Below are positions 10,201-18,616 of a DNA stretch of 19,054 nucleotides, in pieces; the first letter of the stretch is position 1; each line of letters opens with the position of its first letter. The DNA comes from Chlamydomonas sphaeroides. Taxonomy: Eukaryota > Chlorophyta > Chlorophyceae > Chlamydomonadales > Chlamydomonadaceae. Location: contig BDDC01000019.1 in assembly GCA_001662425.1 (NCBI GenBank), positions 61,740 to 80,793 of the forward strand, written 5' to 3'. Made by a program: the position numbers and the translations under genes. The notes beneath the pieces are model-generated. The model saw only the letters and a list, made by a program, of their open reading frames with translations, searched no databases and was not told the origin of the DNA.

Positions 10201-13200
10201 CGTGTATGTGCCGCTTGTGCGCTGCTGTCGCGCGGCGGCAGGGCGGCGCCACGCGCAAGCAGCACCGCGCGCCGCGACAGCGCCACACGCAGTGATGCAA
10301 CTGCGACGCACCTGGTTCAGCGGCCCTGGGCAGCAGCAGGTCGGGGCGTACGTTGCGGGGGGCAGCAGCGGGGCGGTGCACGTGAACAGGCGGGCAGCGG
10401 AAGACGCGAGAGCGGGGCTGGTCAGCAGGCTCGGCCGGGATAGGGCCCGAGCGAGTCTGAGCGAGCCAGGCGCCGCATGGAGCCCTCCATCAACAGCAAC
10501 ACACACCGGCGCACCCAGGCATCCCTGCTTCATATGCACGACCGACGCGTCACCAACCCAGGGCGTGCCGCGCAGGTCGTGCTTACTATATGTTACCTAT
10601 GTCTGAACACACCTGCAGGCTGCGGCAGGTGAGCCAGGGCGGGGCTGTCTCGGCTGCGGGCGTGGCAGCAGAGGCGGGTGGCGGCGAGGGTCAGCAGCGC
10701 AACGTGCCGCGGGCAGCAGGAGGCGTTTGCGGCGCCGGCCGGGTGTGACCGGGCAGCAGCCGCCAGTCGCGTGTGTTCAGAAGTAGACAACGCATAGTAA
10801 GCACGTGTATGTGGCCGCTGCGTGTGTGTCACCTGCACAGCCGCAGGCAGGGCTCGCGGTCGCCCTTGACGGTGCACCGCGCCACCACCACCTGCAGGCG
10901 GCGGCGGGGTGGCGCATGCAGCAGCCATCCAGCAGCATGCACACTTACAGGCCGGTGCGGGGCCATGGCCTGACCAACTGCTGTTCGAGGCCGGCACCCG
11001 TGGCTACATGTTGGGTGCCGCCACAAGGCGCAGAGCGCAGCTGGCGCCGGGGGCAGCTGCTGAGCAGCGCTCGCGGGCGCACGCGGACCACGGCCAGCCG
11101 CGTCCAGGCGCGCGCTGCGCCACCACACATGCAACTTGCCAGCTTGCTGCTGGGGGTGGGGATGCTGCGAGCTGGCTCCTGCTGGGTGGTGCTAGCTGCT
11201 AGCTGCAGCAGGGCCCCCGCCGCAAAGCGCGCACGCCGCTCGCCACACACCCCGGAAAACGCCGCGTACGCCTGCGGGCGACGGAGGGCGCGGCCGGAGC
11301 GAGGGGGGCACACAGCAGGAGGAGCGGCGAGGAGGTGAGGGCCGAGCTATCAACGCAGCGGTGTGTGTGGCGGGAAGGCTGCGTCCGTGCCGGTCCCCAA
11401 GCAGGACGCTTGCACGCACGCACGCACGCCTCCCCGGGCAGCCAGCCGGAGCAAGGGAGCGGACAGGGGCAGCCACCACGCGGCATGCGGAGGGTGCAGC
11501 GACGCCAACCCCCGTACGCTTGCGGACCCACCCACCCAGACAGCCGCACACCTGCACGATGTTGGGGTGGCTCAGCGTGGGCAGCAGCGCCTGCTCCATG
11601 GCCGAGCGTTTCGCCTGCGGGTGAATCAGGCAGGCGGCAGGCAGCGCAGCAGCGCGCCCGCGAGCAATTCACGCAATCTTCGTACGACACCCACCGCCTG
11701 TCGTACGTCGTACGCTCTGGTGCCTGGCAGTGAGTTGTGCTGGCCCAACCACTTCTGCAGGGCCTGGCGTCAGGCAGGCAGGGCCCCTGCCCGCCCGTCC
11801 CCGGTGGCCTTGCGCGCAGGGCCGGTCGTCGTGACCCTACCCCACCCCCTGCCCTGCCCTACGCGGCCGGCAAGGCTCCCACCTGGCGCACACGAGCGTT
11901 GCCGCGCTCGCTGGCCGCCGCGCTGGCGGCCGCACCCATCGCCGGCACAGGCTCGGCGCCGAGCGCCTCCTGCTCGTCTGTGCCGAGCGGCTCCCCCTCC
12001 CGGTAGACCTGCCGCATGCGAGGAGGTGGGGGCCGGCAACCGGGCGGGCGGTCGCTCATGGCTGCGGCTTGCTGTCCATGGCGAGGGGCGGCGGGGCGAC
12101 GCAATCCTTGCGGCCCCGCCTGCCACACGTGCTGCTGTGGCGGCTGTGCTTGAATAGCCGGGGAAAGGGGGGGGGCCGCGCACGGGCATGCCCGTCCTGC
12201 TGGCACTCTGTGTCAAAGGACATGCGTGCTGCCCCGCCTGCAACACGTCCTGGCCAGCGACGCGCCCCACCGTGATCTTGACAGCAGTCTCCAGGCCGTG
12301 GAGGCGGCCCTTGAACACCACGCCCTGGCGAGTGGGTGCAGCCGGGGGGTGGGGCTAGAGTAAGTCAAAAGGATGCCGCGGCGTGGCGTTGGAGCGGAGA
12401 AGCAGATGCCCGGAGGAGCCGGCAGCCGGTCCGCTGCCTGGCAACCCCTCACGCGCCATGCGCCGCCGCCGACCCATCAGTCATGCGCCGCCGCCGACCC
12501 ATCAGTCATGCACCGCCGACGACCCATCAGTCATGCGCCGCCGCCAACCCAGCAGTCATGCGCCGCCGCCGACCCATCAGTCATGCGCCGCCGCCGCTGC
12601 AAGCCCTCCCACCTGGCCCCCCCGCGCGATGACCTCGTGCAGCTCGACCGCCGCCATGTCCACCTCCAGGTCGCTCCTGCCACCGGAGGCAGGGACACGC
12701 AGACACGCAGACACACACACGATCACGACTGCCGGCCGCGGCGGTATTGCGGTGGGCTGATGGTGTTGCTGAGGGTCGCCGCAGGGTGGGCCGCATGGCT
12801 GGCGCGCACAGCAGCAGCAGCAGCAGCAGCAGCAGCGGCGAGCGCCAGCCATGCTCGCACGCCCCAGCTGCCAGCCCGGCGCAGCGCGACAGCCGCACCG
12901 CACACTCGGTGCCATGCCCGCTCTCCCACCCGCCCGCAGTGCACCCAGGGCCCTCCACCGCCCGCCCCCACCTGGCCTGGTCCGCGGCCTGCATCTCCAT
13001 GGCCACGGCCGTAATGTGGGAGCGCATGGACGAGACCATCAGCTCCAGCGGCGAGGGCCCCGCCGCGCCGCGCTCCAGCTCCAGCGCCTCCACCTCGAGC
13101 TGGTCCTCGTTGTGGCTGCACATCAGCCCCCACAAGTCCGAGTTGTGCGTGCGCAGCTCGTCTGGGGGCGGGCGGGCGGGCGGGGCGCCAAGCCAGGGAG

Positions 13201-13454
13201 CATACCGGGAAGTTGCCACGATCAACACTGCGCACTGCGCACGGCTGACCCGCACACCGGGGCGTGCTGTGCCGCGTGTGGGGTTCTGTTCTACTTGACA
13301 ATGACCACACGGGTCGCCGGCGCATGGCCCGCCGTGGTGTCTACCGTGACGGGAAGCGTGGGTTGGCGCAGGGCAGGAAGGGAAGCACGCGCCAACGAGC
13401 CGTGCACACTGGCTTCCACGCTGGCTCCAAAGTACAAGGCGCACACGAAAAACA

Positions 13455-13522
<68 letters not shown>

Positions 13523-15775
13523 CCACAGGCGATGGCCTGGGACTTGAGAGCCATGCGGCTGCCGGCGGCGCCGCCGGGCCCCGACAGCGGGCCGCCGGCG
13601 CCGCAGGGCCCCGCCGCCGCCGGGGCGCGCAGCGCGGACCGCAGCCGCACCGCGGCCTGGCTGCTGCTGTTGCTGCGCTGCAGCAGCGCGTTGGCTGCGT
13701 CCGACAGCACGCGCAGGCCGGGCCAGCCGCTGGGCGACGGCGGCGTGGCGGGGGCTGCGGGGGCGGCAGCGGGAGAGCGGCAGCGGGCCGATGTGCGCGG
13801 CGGGAACCGCTCCTGGCACCATGGCATGCGTGCATGCGTGCGTGCGTGCTTGCTTGGCAGATGGGCGGGGGGCGTGCCTGCAGCCCGAGCGCTATGACCC
13901 CGCATCCCCACAACCGCCGCGTGCAGCTCCACGGCCGCACAGCGCAGGCCGCGGCGGCGGCGCTGGGCAGCACGTGTCGTGTGGCGCTGCGTACGGCCGC
14001 CGGGCCTCACCCACGGGCGCGCCCACCGACCGGGCGTCTGCGGGCGCCTGCGCCGGCACCGGCATCGACCGTGTGTCGGCGCCGCCGCCGTCCCGAGTTG
14101 CCGCCGCCGGCGGCCGCGCTGGGCCTGCTGCGCCCAGGTGCTGCTGCACCAGCGACCGCAGCTCGGCCCCCAGCCGGCTGCCGTCCGCCACGGCGGCGCG
14201 GTAGCCGTCGAGCAGCAGCTGCGGGAGCGAGGGTCGGTTGGGGGTGGTTGGGGGCGGTTGACGGTAGTTAGGGAGTGCACAGCAGCAGAGCCCTCAGCAG
14301 GAAGCACGGTAGTGCTGCAGCGGCACGTTGCTCGGGCCCTTGCGCGGCGCTGGTGCCGCACGCGCATGCGTACGGTGGCAGCCTCCCCGCGGTGCTGCTG
14401 CGCGGATGTAAGCCGTGACGTACGTATGGTACGTGAGTACGGCAGCGTACGGCAGTACATACAGGCATGCATGCAAGCGCCGGTGTGCAAGCATGGCCAT
14501 GACAAGCATGCACGCGAGCAGTCGCGCGCAGCTGCGAGTCCGTGCGTACGCACCCCGAATAGCAGCTGCGCCTCCTCGTTGACGGCTTGCAGCAGTGACA
14601 TGGGCAGCGGGTCGGGCGCCGTGAGGTATAGCACCAGCAGCGGCTGAGGGGCAGCGCCGGCCGCCGGCTGCTGCGCCCGGCCGTGAGCCTCGCCGCTGCC
14701 TGTGGTAGGCATGCTGCAGGGAGGCAGGCACGCAGGGAGGCAGGCAGGTAAGGTAAGGAGGCAGGCAGGTAAGGTAAGGAGGCAGGCAGGTAAGGAGGCA
14801 GGCAGGTAAGGTAAGGAGGCAGGCAGGGTGTTACGAACTACGGCATGCATGCCAGTCCCGAGCCGCAAGGGGTGTGGCTGACTTTGTGGCGAGGCAGGTG
14901 ACCATCCAATGCCCAGTTGTCCTGAGTATGGCGCACAACTGCGACGCCAAGCACGAAAGCCGTGGCTGACACGTAACACCCCATCCATGCTTCTGCCCAA
15001 CGAATCCCGGACCTGCGCCCGCCCCGCCCAGCACGGAAACACGCGGCGACCAGACGGCGGCTGCAGCGCCAGCCTCAGCCTCACCCCGTGGCTGCTGGCG
15101 GCCGCTGCAGGCCGCTGGCCTCCCGCCACACCGCACTGCGCGCCGGCGGCGGCGCGGCCGTCTCAGCGACCAGGATGAGCGACCCGATGCCGCGGCCCGC
15201 TCCGCCTCCTCCTCCGCCTCCGCCGGCCCCAGCGGCGGCCAGCTTGCCGAGGGCGAGGATGTCGCGGCATGGCTGCCCCTCCTCCAGGACATGCCCCGAG
15301 GCGTGCCGCAGCACAATGGTCGTGAAGCGCTGCGGCGGCTGCTCCACACGCGAGTCGAAGGTGGTCCCCGTGTCGGCGAAACCCGCGGCGACCTGGCGGC
15401 AGGGTTGGTCGGTGCAAGCCCGGGCGGAGAGGCGTCTGCTGTGAAGCCGGGCCAACGGCGGAGGGAGGGCCCACGGGGCTGCGCGGTGGGCAACCGAGCG
15501 CTGCGCACCAGAGGGGCCAGCAGTGCGGCGGCGCCGCTGACGTTGCTCCCGGTTTCGGTGCGCGGCAGCCTGGGGGCAGCATGGACGGCAGCAGCGCAGG
15601 CGCATAGCTGCTTGTGGAGGCTGTTGGGCCGCCAGCAGGGCGTGGATCATGCAGGCGTGCCGGCTGCGCAACCCGCCTACCCTGTGCTCTCCCGCTCGCT
15701 GTCAGGCGACACGGCCCCACCTGAGCAGCTCCGCCAGCAGCGTATGCGACAGCGGCATGCGGCTCACGCGCACGC

Positions 15776-15816
<41 letters not shown>

Positions 15817-17541
15817 GCGGCGCCGCCGCTGCCTGCGCACACGCTGGACAGCAGCCGCCGCACGCCCTGGCTGCCGGGCCGCTGCTGCTGCGCCGCCGGC
15901 ACACGGCTCTGCGACGCCGACGCCGCTGCCGCCAGCGCCTGGACACTCATGACGCTCTGCATGCTGTCGAGCAGCGACTCGTACCCCAGCTGGCTGTGCA
16001 CGTGCGTGGCCTGCTGCGACGGCGGCTCGGAGCCCGGCGGCGCCTCGCTGCACGCGGGCGGCAACTGCAGCGCCGCCAGCAGCGCGGTGCGCGGCGCCGC
16101 TGCGGCGGCGGCGCCGCCGCCACCGCCGGCGAGCGTGATGGCGAGCACGGGCTGCAACGCGACGCGGAAGCGCAGCGACAGCAGGTCTCGCACTGCGGCC
16201 AGCATGCGGCCGAGCAGATCAGACAGCCCCGCGGCCTGCGGCAGGCTGCCCAGGTGCAGCGCAACCTGCGTGAGGCGCAGCAGCGGGGTTGGGTGAGCGG
16301 AGGCAGGCTGAGCCCTGTATGGGTAAACCATCTTTCCCAAGGGGCATCAGCGATGAGGCTGCTGGCTGCTGCGCTGCGCCGCGGGAGCTCCCGCGATTTT
16401 GTTTTGCGACAGGGGCCGCAGCTCATATCGTGCCGCACGACGTCCCCCAACTACCTTGCCGTACCTGCTGGACGTACTCATGCGCGGCGCCGCCGATTCC
16501 CCACAGCCCGACGGACAGCAGCTGCGCCGCCGCCAGCAGGTCCTGCACCTGCACCGGGCTCAGCTCGCGGGCGGCCCCTGCCGCAGCCGCGCGGGCGCCC
16601 GAGGTGCCCGAGCCTGGGCTGCCGCTACTAGGGCAGCTCAGCAGCAGTGCGGCGCCTGACTCGCGATTGCGCAGCATGGGCAGCACGAGCAGGTCGCAGG
16701 GGCCCAGCCAGATGGGCTGCCCCGCGCAGGGGCGCACCAGGGAGGCGGGCTCGGGCGCTGCTGCCCGAGCGTGTGTCGGTTGCCCCTGGCCGTAGTCGCG
16801 GATGACGGCAGGTTCGCAGAGCTGCATGTGGGCGGTGTTACGGGGTGTGTTAGCGGCTGCTGAAGGGGAGGCCGCGCTGGCCGCGCAGCGGTTAGGCTGC
16901 GTTTCAGATAGGTGGTGGCTGCCCCCCTGTCACCGCACCGTGCCCAGCTCGACCGCAGAGCCCCAGCCGGCGCAGAGGTGTGGAGATTCGGCCACCACCC
17001 ATGCGCAGCGGCCGTCTGGCGAGAGAAGTGCAACCCTGCACCAGCAGCCGCGAGTGTTAGCATCGGTTTCAGGTGCCGACTCCTGGTACAGGCCTTAGTA
17101 GCAGCTGATGCGCACTGGTTGATGGAAGTCACCCGACATGCTGTCAGCAGTATCTGCGTTTTCCTCGGCGTTCGAAAGCAGCATCGACTCACCGAACATC
17201 GCCGTCACAGGCCTCTCCAGCAAATATGCTGATGAAAGCCTTGATACATGACAGCCAGTCCAAGGATCCAGAACAAGCAGGGTTGGCGCCAGCTGCCACA
17301 AGCCTGGCGACCCGGCTTACTGAGGTTTCCCCGCATCGCTGTGACACATGACCATGCACATCACCCCGGTTAAGGGCAAGGTATTACAGAGCTCTGGTAG
17401 CCGAAGTTTGCCTCCACAGGAACGTACCGGCCTGTGCGCCCTCTCGCTCTCGGCTCCACCATATCCCGACGCGCTTGTTGCTGCCGCATGTGTTTCATGG
17501 ATAGGTCGCGACACAGCTCCGCAGCATAGTCTTAACCACAT
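7240..17541 (-). CDS. GAF-GAF-TKL serine/threonine protein kinase (gene B), 24 exons, complete
   Basis: Exons (descending): 17541-17428, 17338-17193, 17035-16939, 16821-16465, 16265-15721, 15438-15085, 14713-14554, 14218-14011, 13754-13524, 13161-12972, 12676-12613, 12324-12271, 12008-11883, 11614-11552, 11271-11251, 10891-10833, 10417-10312, 10130-9993, 9673-9560, 9216-9038, 8817-8770, 8458-8395, 8084-8014 and 7729-7240. All phases chain to 3999 nt (1332 residues plus TAG). The N-terminal half holds two GAF-like ligand-sensing regions; residues about 814-1200 form a protein kinase with lysine in TAVKIT (about 838), HCDLKPAN (Asp about 1028), DMG (about 1052) and GTIPYMPPE. There is no signal peptide or membrane helix, so it is probably cytosolic. 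It likely phosphorylates Ser/Thr of unknown targets after a small-molecule or redox cue (inference). The start is chosen because the first frame joins exon 2 in phase across a CCG|GTACGT donor. Exon 17 has two possible acceptors. The domain order is secure; individual short exons less so. Confidence 0.83.
8866..8950. repeat. Cluster of short related motifs in a gene B intron
   Basis: Two 28-nt imperfect direct repeats, 8866-8893 and 8923-8950, share the pattern CGTGT..TACTT ... GAAA.ACACG. Between them, about 8899-8921 resembles the 10578 arm (ATGTTACC.AT.TCTGAACA). This lies mostly in the intron between exons 20 and 21. Confidence 0.55.
9684..9704. repeat. (CAG)7 trinucleotide repeat, intronic
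   Basis: Seven CAG units on the plus strand. In the sense of gene B this is a CTG tract about ten bases before the CAG acceptor of exon 19, so it may act as part of the pyrimidine-rich region. Confidence 0.85.
10578..10805. repeat. 228-bp interval bounded by 35-nt imperfect inverted repeats
   Basis: The left arm 10578-10612 and the reverse complement of the right arm 10771-10805 agree at about 29 of 35 positions. The shared outer block is CGTGCTTACTAT and the shared inner block TCTGAACACAC. The whole interval lies in the intron between exons 16 and 17 of gene B. No clear target-site duplication was seen. Confidence 0.7.
11251..11271 (-). other. 21-nt micro-exon in kinase N-lobe (exon 15)
   Basis: Between NIVQ (exon 14) and VVVARC (exon 16) a kinase should contain a short strand of the form VYxxFxG. 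A 21-nt stretch preceded by CGCCCGCAG and followed by GTGTGTGG encodes exactly AYAAFSG in phase 0 at both ends. Including it gives NIVQAYAAFSGVVVARC, a normal kinase strand pair. Confidence 0.7.
11681..11707. repeat. Perfect 9-bp hairpin in a gene B intron
   Basis: CGTACGACA is followed after nine bases by its exact reverse complement TGTCGTACG, with a further TCGTACG just after. It sits in the intron between exons 13 and 14, about 65 bases upstream of the acceptor. Confidence 0.75.
12458..12596. repeat. 25-bp minisatellite, five and a half copies, intronic
   Basis: The unit begins ATGCGCCGCCGCCGACC and ends ATCAGTC. Units start at 12458, 12483, 12508, 12533 and 12558, with a partial copy from 12583. 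Copies 3 and 4 carry a few substitutions. It fills about half of the intron between exons 11 and 12 of gene B. Confidence 0.92.
12809..12835. repeat. (CAG)9 trinucleotide repeat, intronic
   Basis: Nine CAG units on the plus strand (CTG in the sense of gene B) lie in the intron between exons 10 and 11. A shorter (CAG)7 tract at 9684-9704 sits just upstream of the acceptor of the catalytic-loop exon. Confidence 0.9.
13454..13523. repeat. (ACGC)n microsatellite, about 17.5 copies, abutting a splice donor
   Basis: On the gene B sense strand this is a pure GTGC tandem that starts at the first base of the intron after exon 9. The donor (TGTG|GTGCGT) is therefore the first unit of the array. Shorter CATG/CGTG runs occur in the preceding intron at about 13827-13856. 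Confidence 0.93.
14737..14828. repeat. Tandem AGGCAGGCAGGTAAGG-type repeat, intronic
   Basis: Units of about 21 bp (GGAGGCAGGCAGG plus one or two TAAGG steps) repeat about four times, one copy shortened to 16 bp. It lies in the intron between exons 6 and 7, close to the acceptor of exon 7, where the sense strand is correspondingly pyrimidine-rich. Confidence 0.88.
15774..15812 (-). repeat. Glycine homopolymer tract (13 Gly) in exon 5
   Basis: Thirteen consecutive Gly codons, nearly all GGC, sit inside the interrupted second GAF-like region. The tract is an almost pure GCC repeat on the plus strand and is likely to vary in length. Confidence 0.9.
16465..17338 (-). other. First GAF-like region of gene B (exons 2-4)
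   Basis: The encoded segment has a helix (LDWLSCIKAFISIF), then a strand-turn-strand VALLSPDGRCAWVVAES, then an ELGT/AVIRDYG segment and a terminal strand pair PCDLLVLPML ... GAALLLSCPS. It ends in an amphipathic helix (SPVQVQDLLAAAQLLSVGLW). This order (helix, LLSPDGR hairpin, loop, VLP/ALLL hairpin, helix) is that of GAF domains. Assignment rests on fold pattern, not on a profile search. No cofactor-binding Cys or His can be assigned with confidence. Confidence 0.6.
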
Positions 17542-18605
17542 TTGACGCGGCGAGCCCGTTCAGTGTGTCTCTTTTGTTCCGCAATTATTGATATAAAGTG
17601 CCATTGGGCTGTGTGTCGTTGTGCTTTGCTCGCATGCCTGTTGCAATTGGATGGGTACTCTGAGTCAGACAGCATCCTGGCCCTGTTTATTGTAATAGAA
17701 TAGCTCTGAATACGTTTGCATTTTGCCTGATATGTCCGTCTTATCCGGGGTTGTTTCGGCCCAACACCCCGTGCAGCCCGTGCGCCGTTCACTCCCTTTC
17801 CGTTTTTCAACGTTCCAGGGTTTAGCACGCCATACAGCAAAAAGAGTCACACAGGACCTGCACTTGCAAGATCAAGGTTCCTGTGGCGTGGACGCCGCTA
17901 CGCGTCTCACGGCGCAAGCCCTAGCCGTTGCTGTCCGTTGTGGTCGTCGTGCGCGTGTGGCGCCTACTCGAATGGCGCCGAGGCTGACTTGCAAATTCTA
18001 CATATTATACCTAAAAGCCCGCAAAAGACAATGCTGTGCCCTTTCAAGCTTCGTTTCGTCGCCGCACGTGACACGTTTTACCTCCCCTGACTTTTATCGG
18101 CGTCGCTGTCCGTGACATCTGCCAACCTGCCGGAAGTTTGGCCTGCGTGGCATCTATCTGCTGGTCGCCCCTGAATCTTACACATCGTGGCTGTTACGCA
18201 GGACGGCTGGCATACGTTGGCGCAGGTTGGCGCGAGATTGCTGAGGAGAACCCTTGCCAAGCAATCAACAGCCAAGACAGGAGCTCCGCATATGGGACCT
18301 CTCGAAATTGCAGTACAATCACTCAGGGTTCACGGATACACTAGGGGGGTCCGGGGGTAATTTGCTACACGCACGTATCGATCCCTCCCCTTCCCTCCCC
18401 ATCGTCCCACAGGCCGTGGCCAGCAGCAGACCACTCCATATTCCCCCACGCCCAATGCCAAATTATTAACGCCCGTCAACAACCCGAAATGCATGCTAAT
18501 GGTCCGCTGAGGCGTCGCGGCATCGACGACAATGAGTTCCCGTCGGGCACTTCACATAGCGTTCAATCCGCGCCAGGACCTACGTAGCTATGAAGCAGCA
18601 ATGCT
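17542..18605. promoter_or_regulatory. Divergent intergenic region between gene B and gene A-prime
   Basis: About 1.06 kb separates the start codons of two divergently oriented genes. It is visibly less GC-rich than the flanking genes and has only short frames without motifs. A TATA-like element (CTTTATAT on the minus strand, 17591-17598) lies about 50 bases upstream of the gene B start; the same bases read ATATAAAG on the plus strand. No equally good element was seen near gene A-prime. A TGTAA at about 17689 on the plus strand has no plus-strand gene before it and is probably chance. Confidence 0.5.
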
Positions 18606-18616
18606 ATGATCACTAG
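18590..18616 (+). promoter_or_regulatory. Upstream ORFs overlapping the gene A-prime start
   Basis: An eight-codon ORF starts at ATG 18590 and ends with TAG just inside the main coding sequence. A two-codon ORF (ATG CTA TGA) at 18601 ends in a TGA overlapping the main ATG as ATGA. Both would act only if the mRNA begins upstream of them, which is unknown. Confidence 0.35.

Larger units (their letters stand above)
7630..12676 (-). other. Protein kinase domain of gene B (exons 11 to start of 24)
   Basis: Motifs in order: nucleotide loop ELHEVIARGGQ-GVVFKG; VAIK-type lysine in TAVKIT; probable helix-C Glu in SAMEQALLPTLSHPNIV; hinge VMCVEYCDAGTLLDA; YLHSRRIVHCDLKPANVLL catalytic loop; LSDMG magnesium motif; a long acidic/Ala-rich activation loop; GTIPYMPPE; AFDIYSFGILMYEML; and RCWSARPERRPTATQLV. 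This is a TKL-like pattern. The Cys before the catalytic Asp makes it a non-RD kinase, and Met replaces Phe in DFG. All residues needed for catalysis appear present. Confidence 0.9.
14011..16265 (-). other. Second, interrupted GAF-like region of gene B (exons 5-8)
   Basis: Pieces in order: helix LSDLLGRMLAAVRDLLSLRF; strand RVALQPVLAITLAG; a long Ala/Gly/Ser insertion including a 13-Gly run; helix HTLLAELL; strand FTTIVLRHASGHVLEE; strand GSLILVAE; a second low-complexity insert; strand PLLVLYLTAPDPLP; and helix LLQAVNEEAQLLFG. The ends resemble a GAF core while the middle is expanded by low-complexity sequence. It could instead be two degenerate domains. Confidence 0.5.

Noticed and set aside
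12458..12596. CRISPR-like array
   Set aside because: The 25-bp units are directly adjacent with no spacers and lie in a eukaryotic intron.
12851..13897. Plus-strand open frames containing Ala-Arg-Thr-His repeats
   Set aside because: The repeat peptide comes from the ACGC microsatellite in an intron of gene B.
13291..15129. 612-codon minus-strand open frame
   Set aside because: It reads through several introns of gene B. Only the parts corresponding to exons 7 and 9 happen to be in a coding frame; the rest is repeat and intron sequence.
15291..16631. 446-codon plus-strand open frame
   Set aside because: It is antisense to gene B exons 4-6. Ala/Arg/His/Gln-rich shadows are expected opposite high-GC coding sequence.
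17496..17498. Alternative gene B start at the downstream ATG (MKHMRQQQ...)
   Set aside because: It needs a weaker acceptor (TCGCCAG) to restore phase. The ATG at 17541 joins the CACAG acceptor at 17338 in phase with a strong GTACGT donor.
17532..17850. Minus-strand open frames upstream of gene B (61 and 102 codons)
   Set aside because: They lie in lower-GC sequence with mixed codon use, do not connect in phase to exon 2, and cross the probable promoter.
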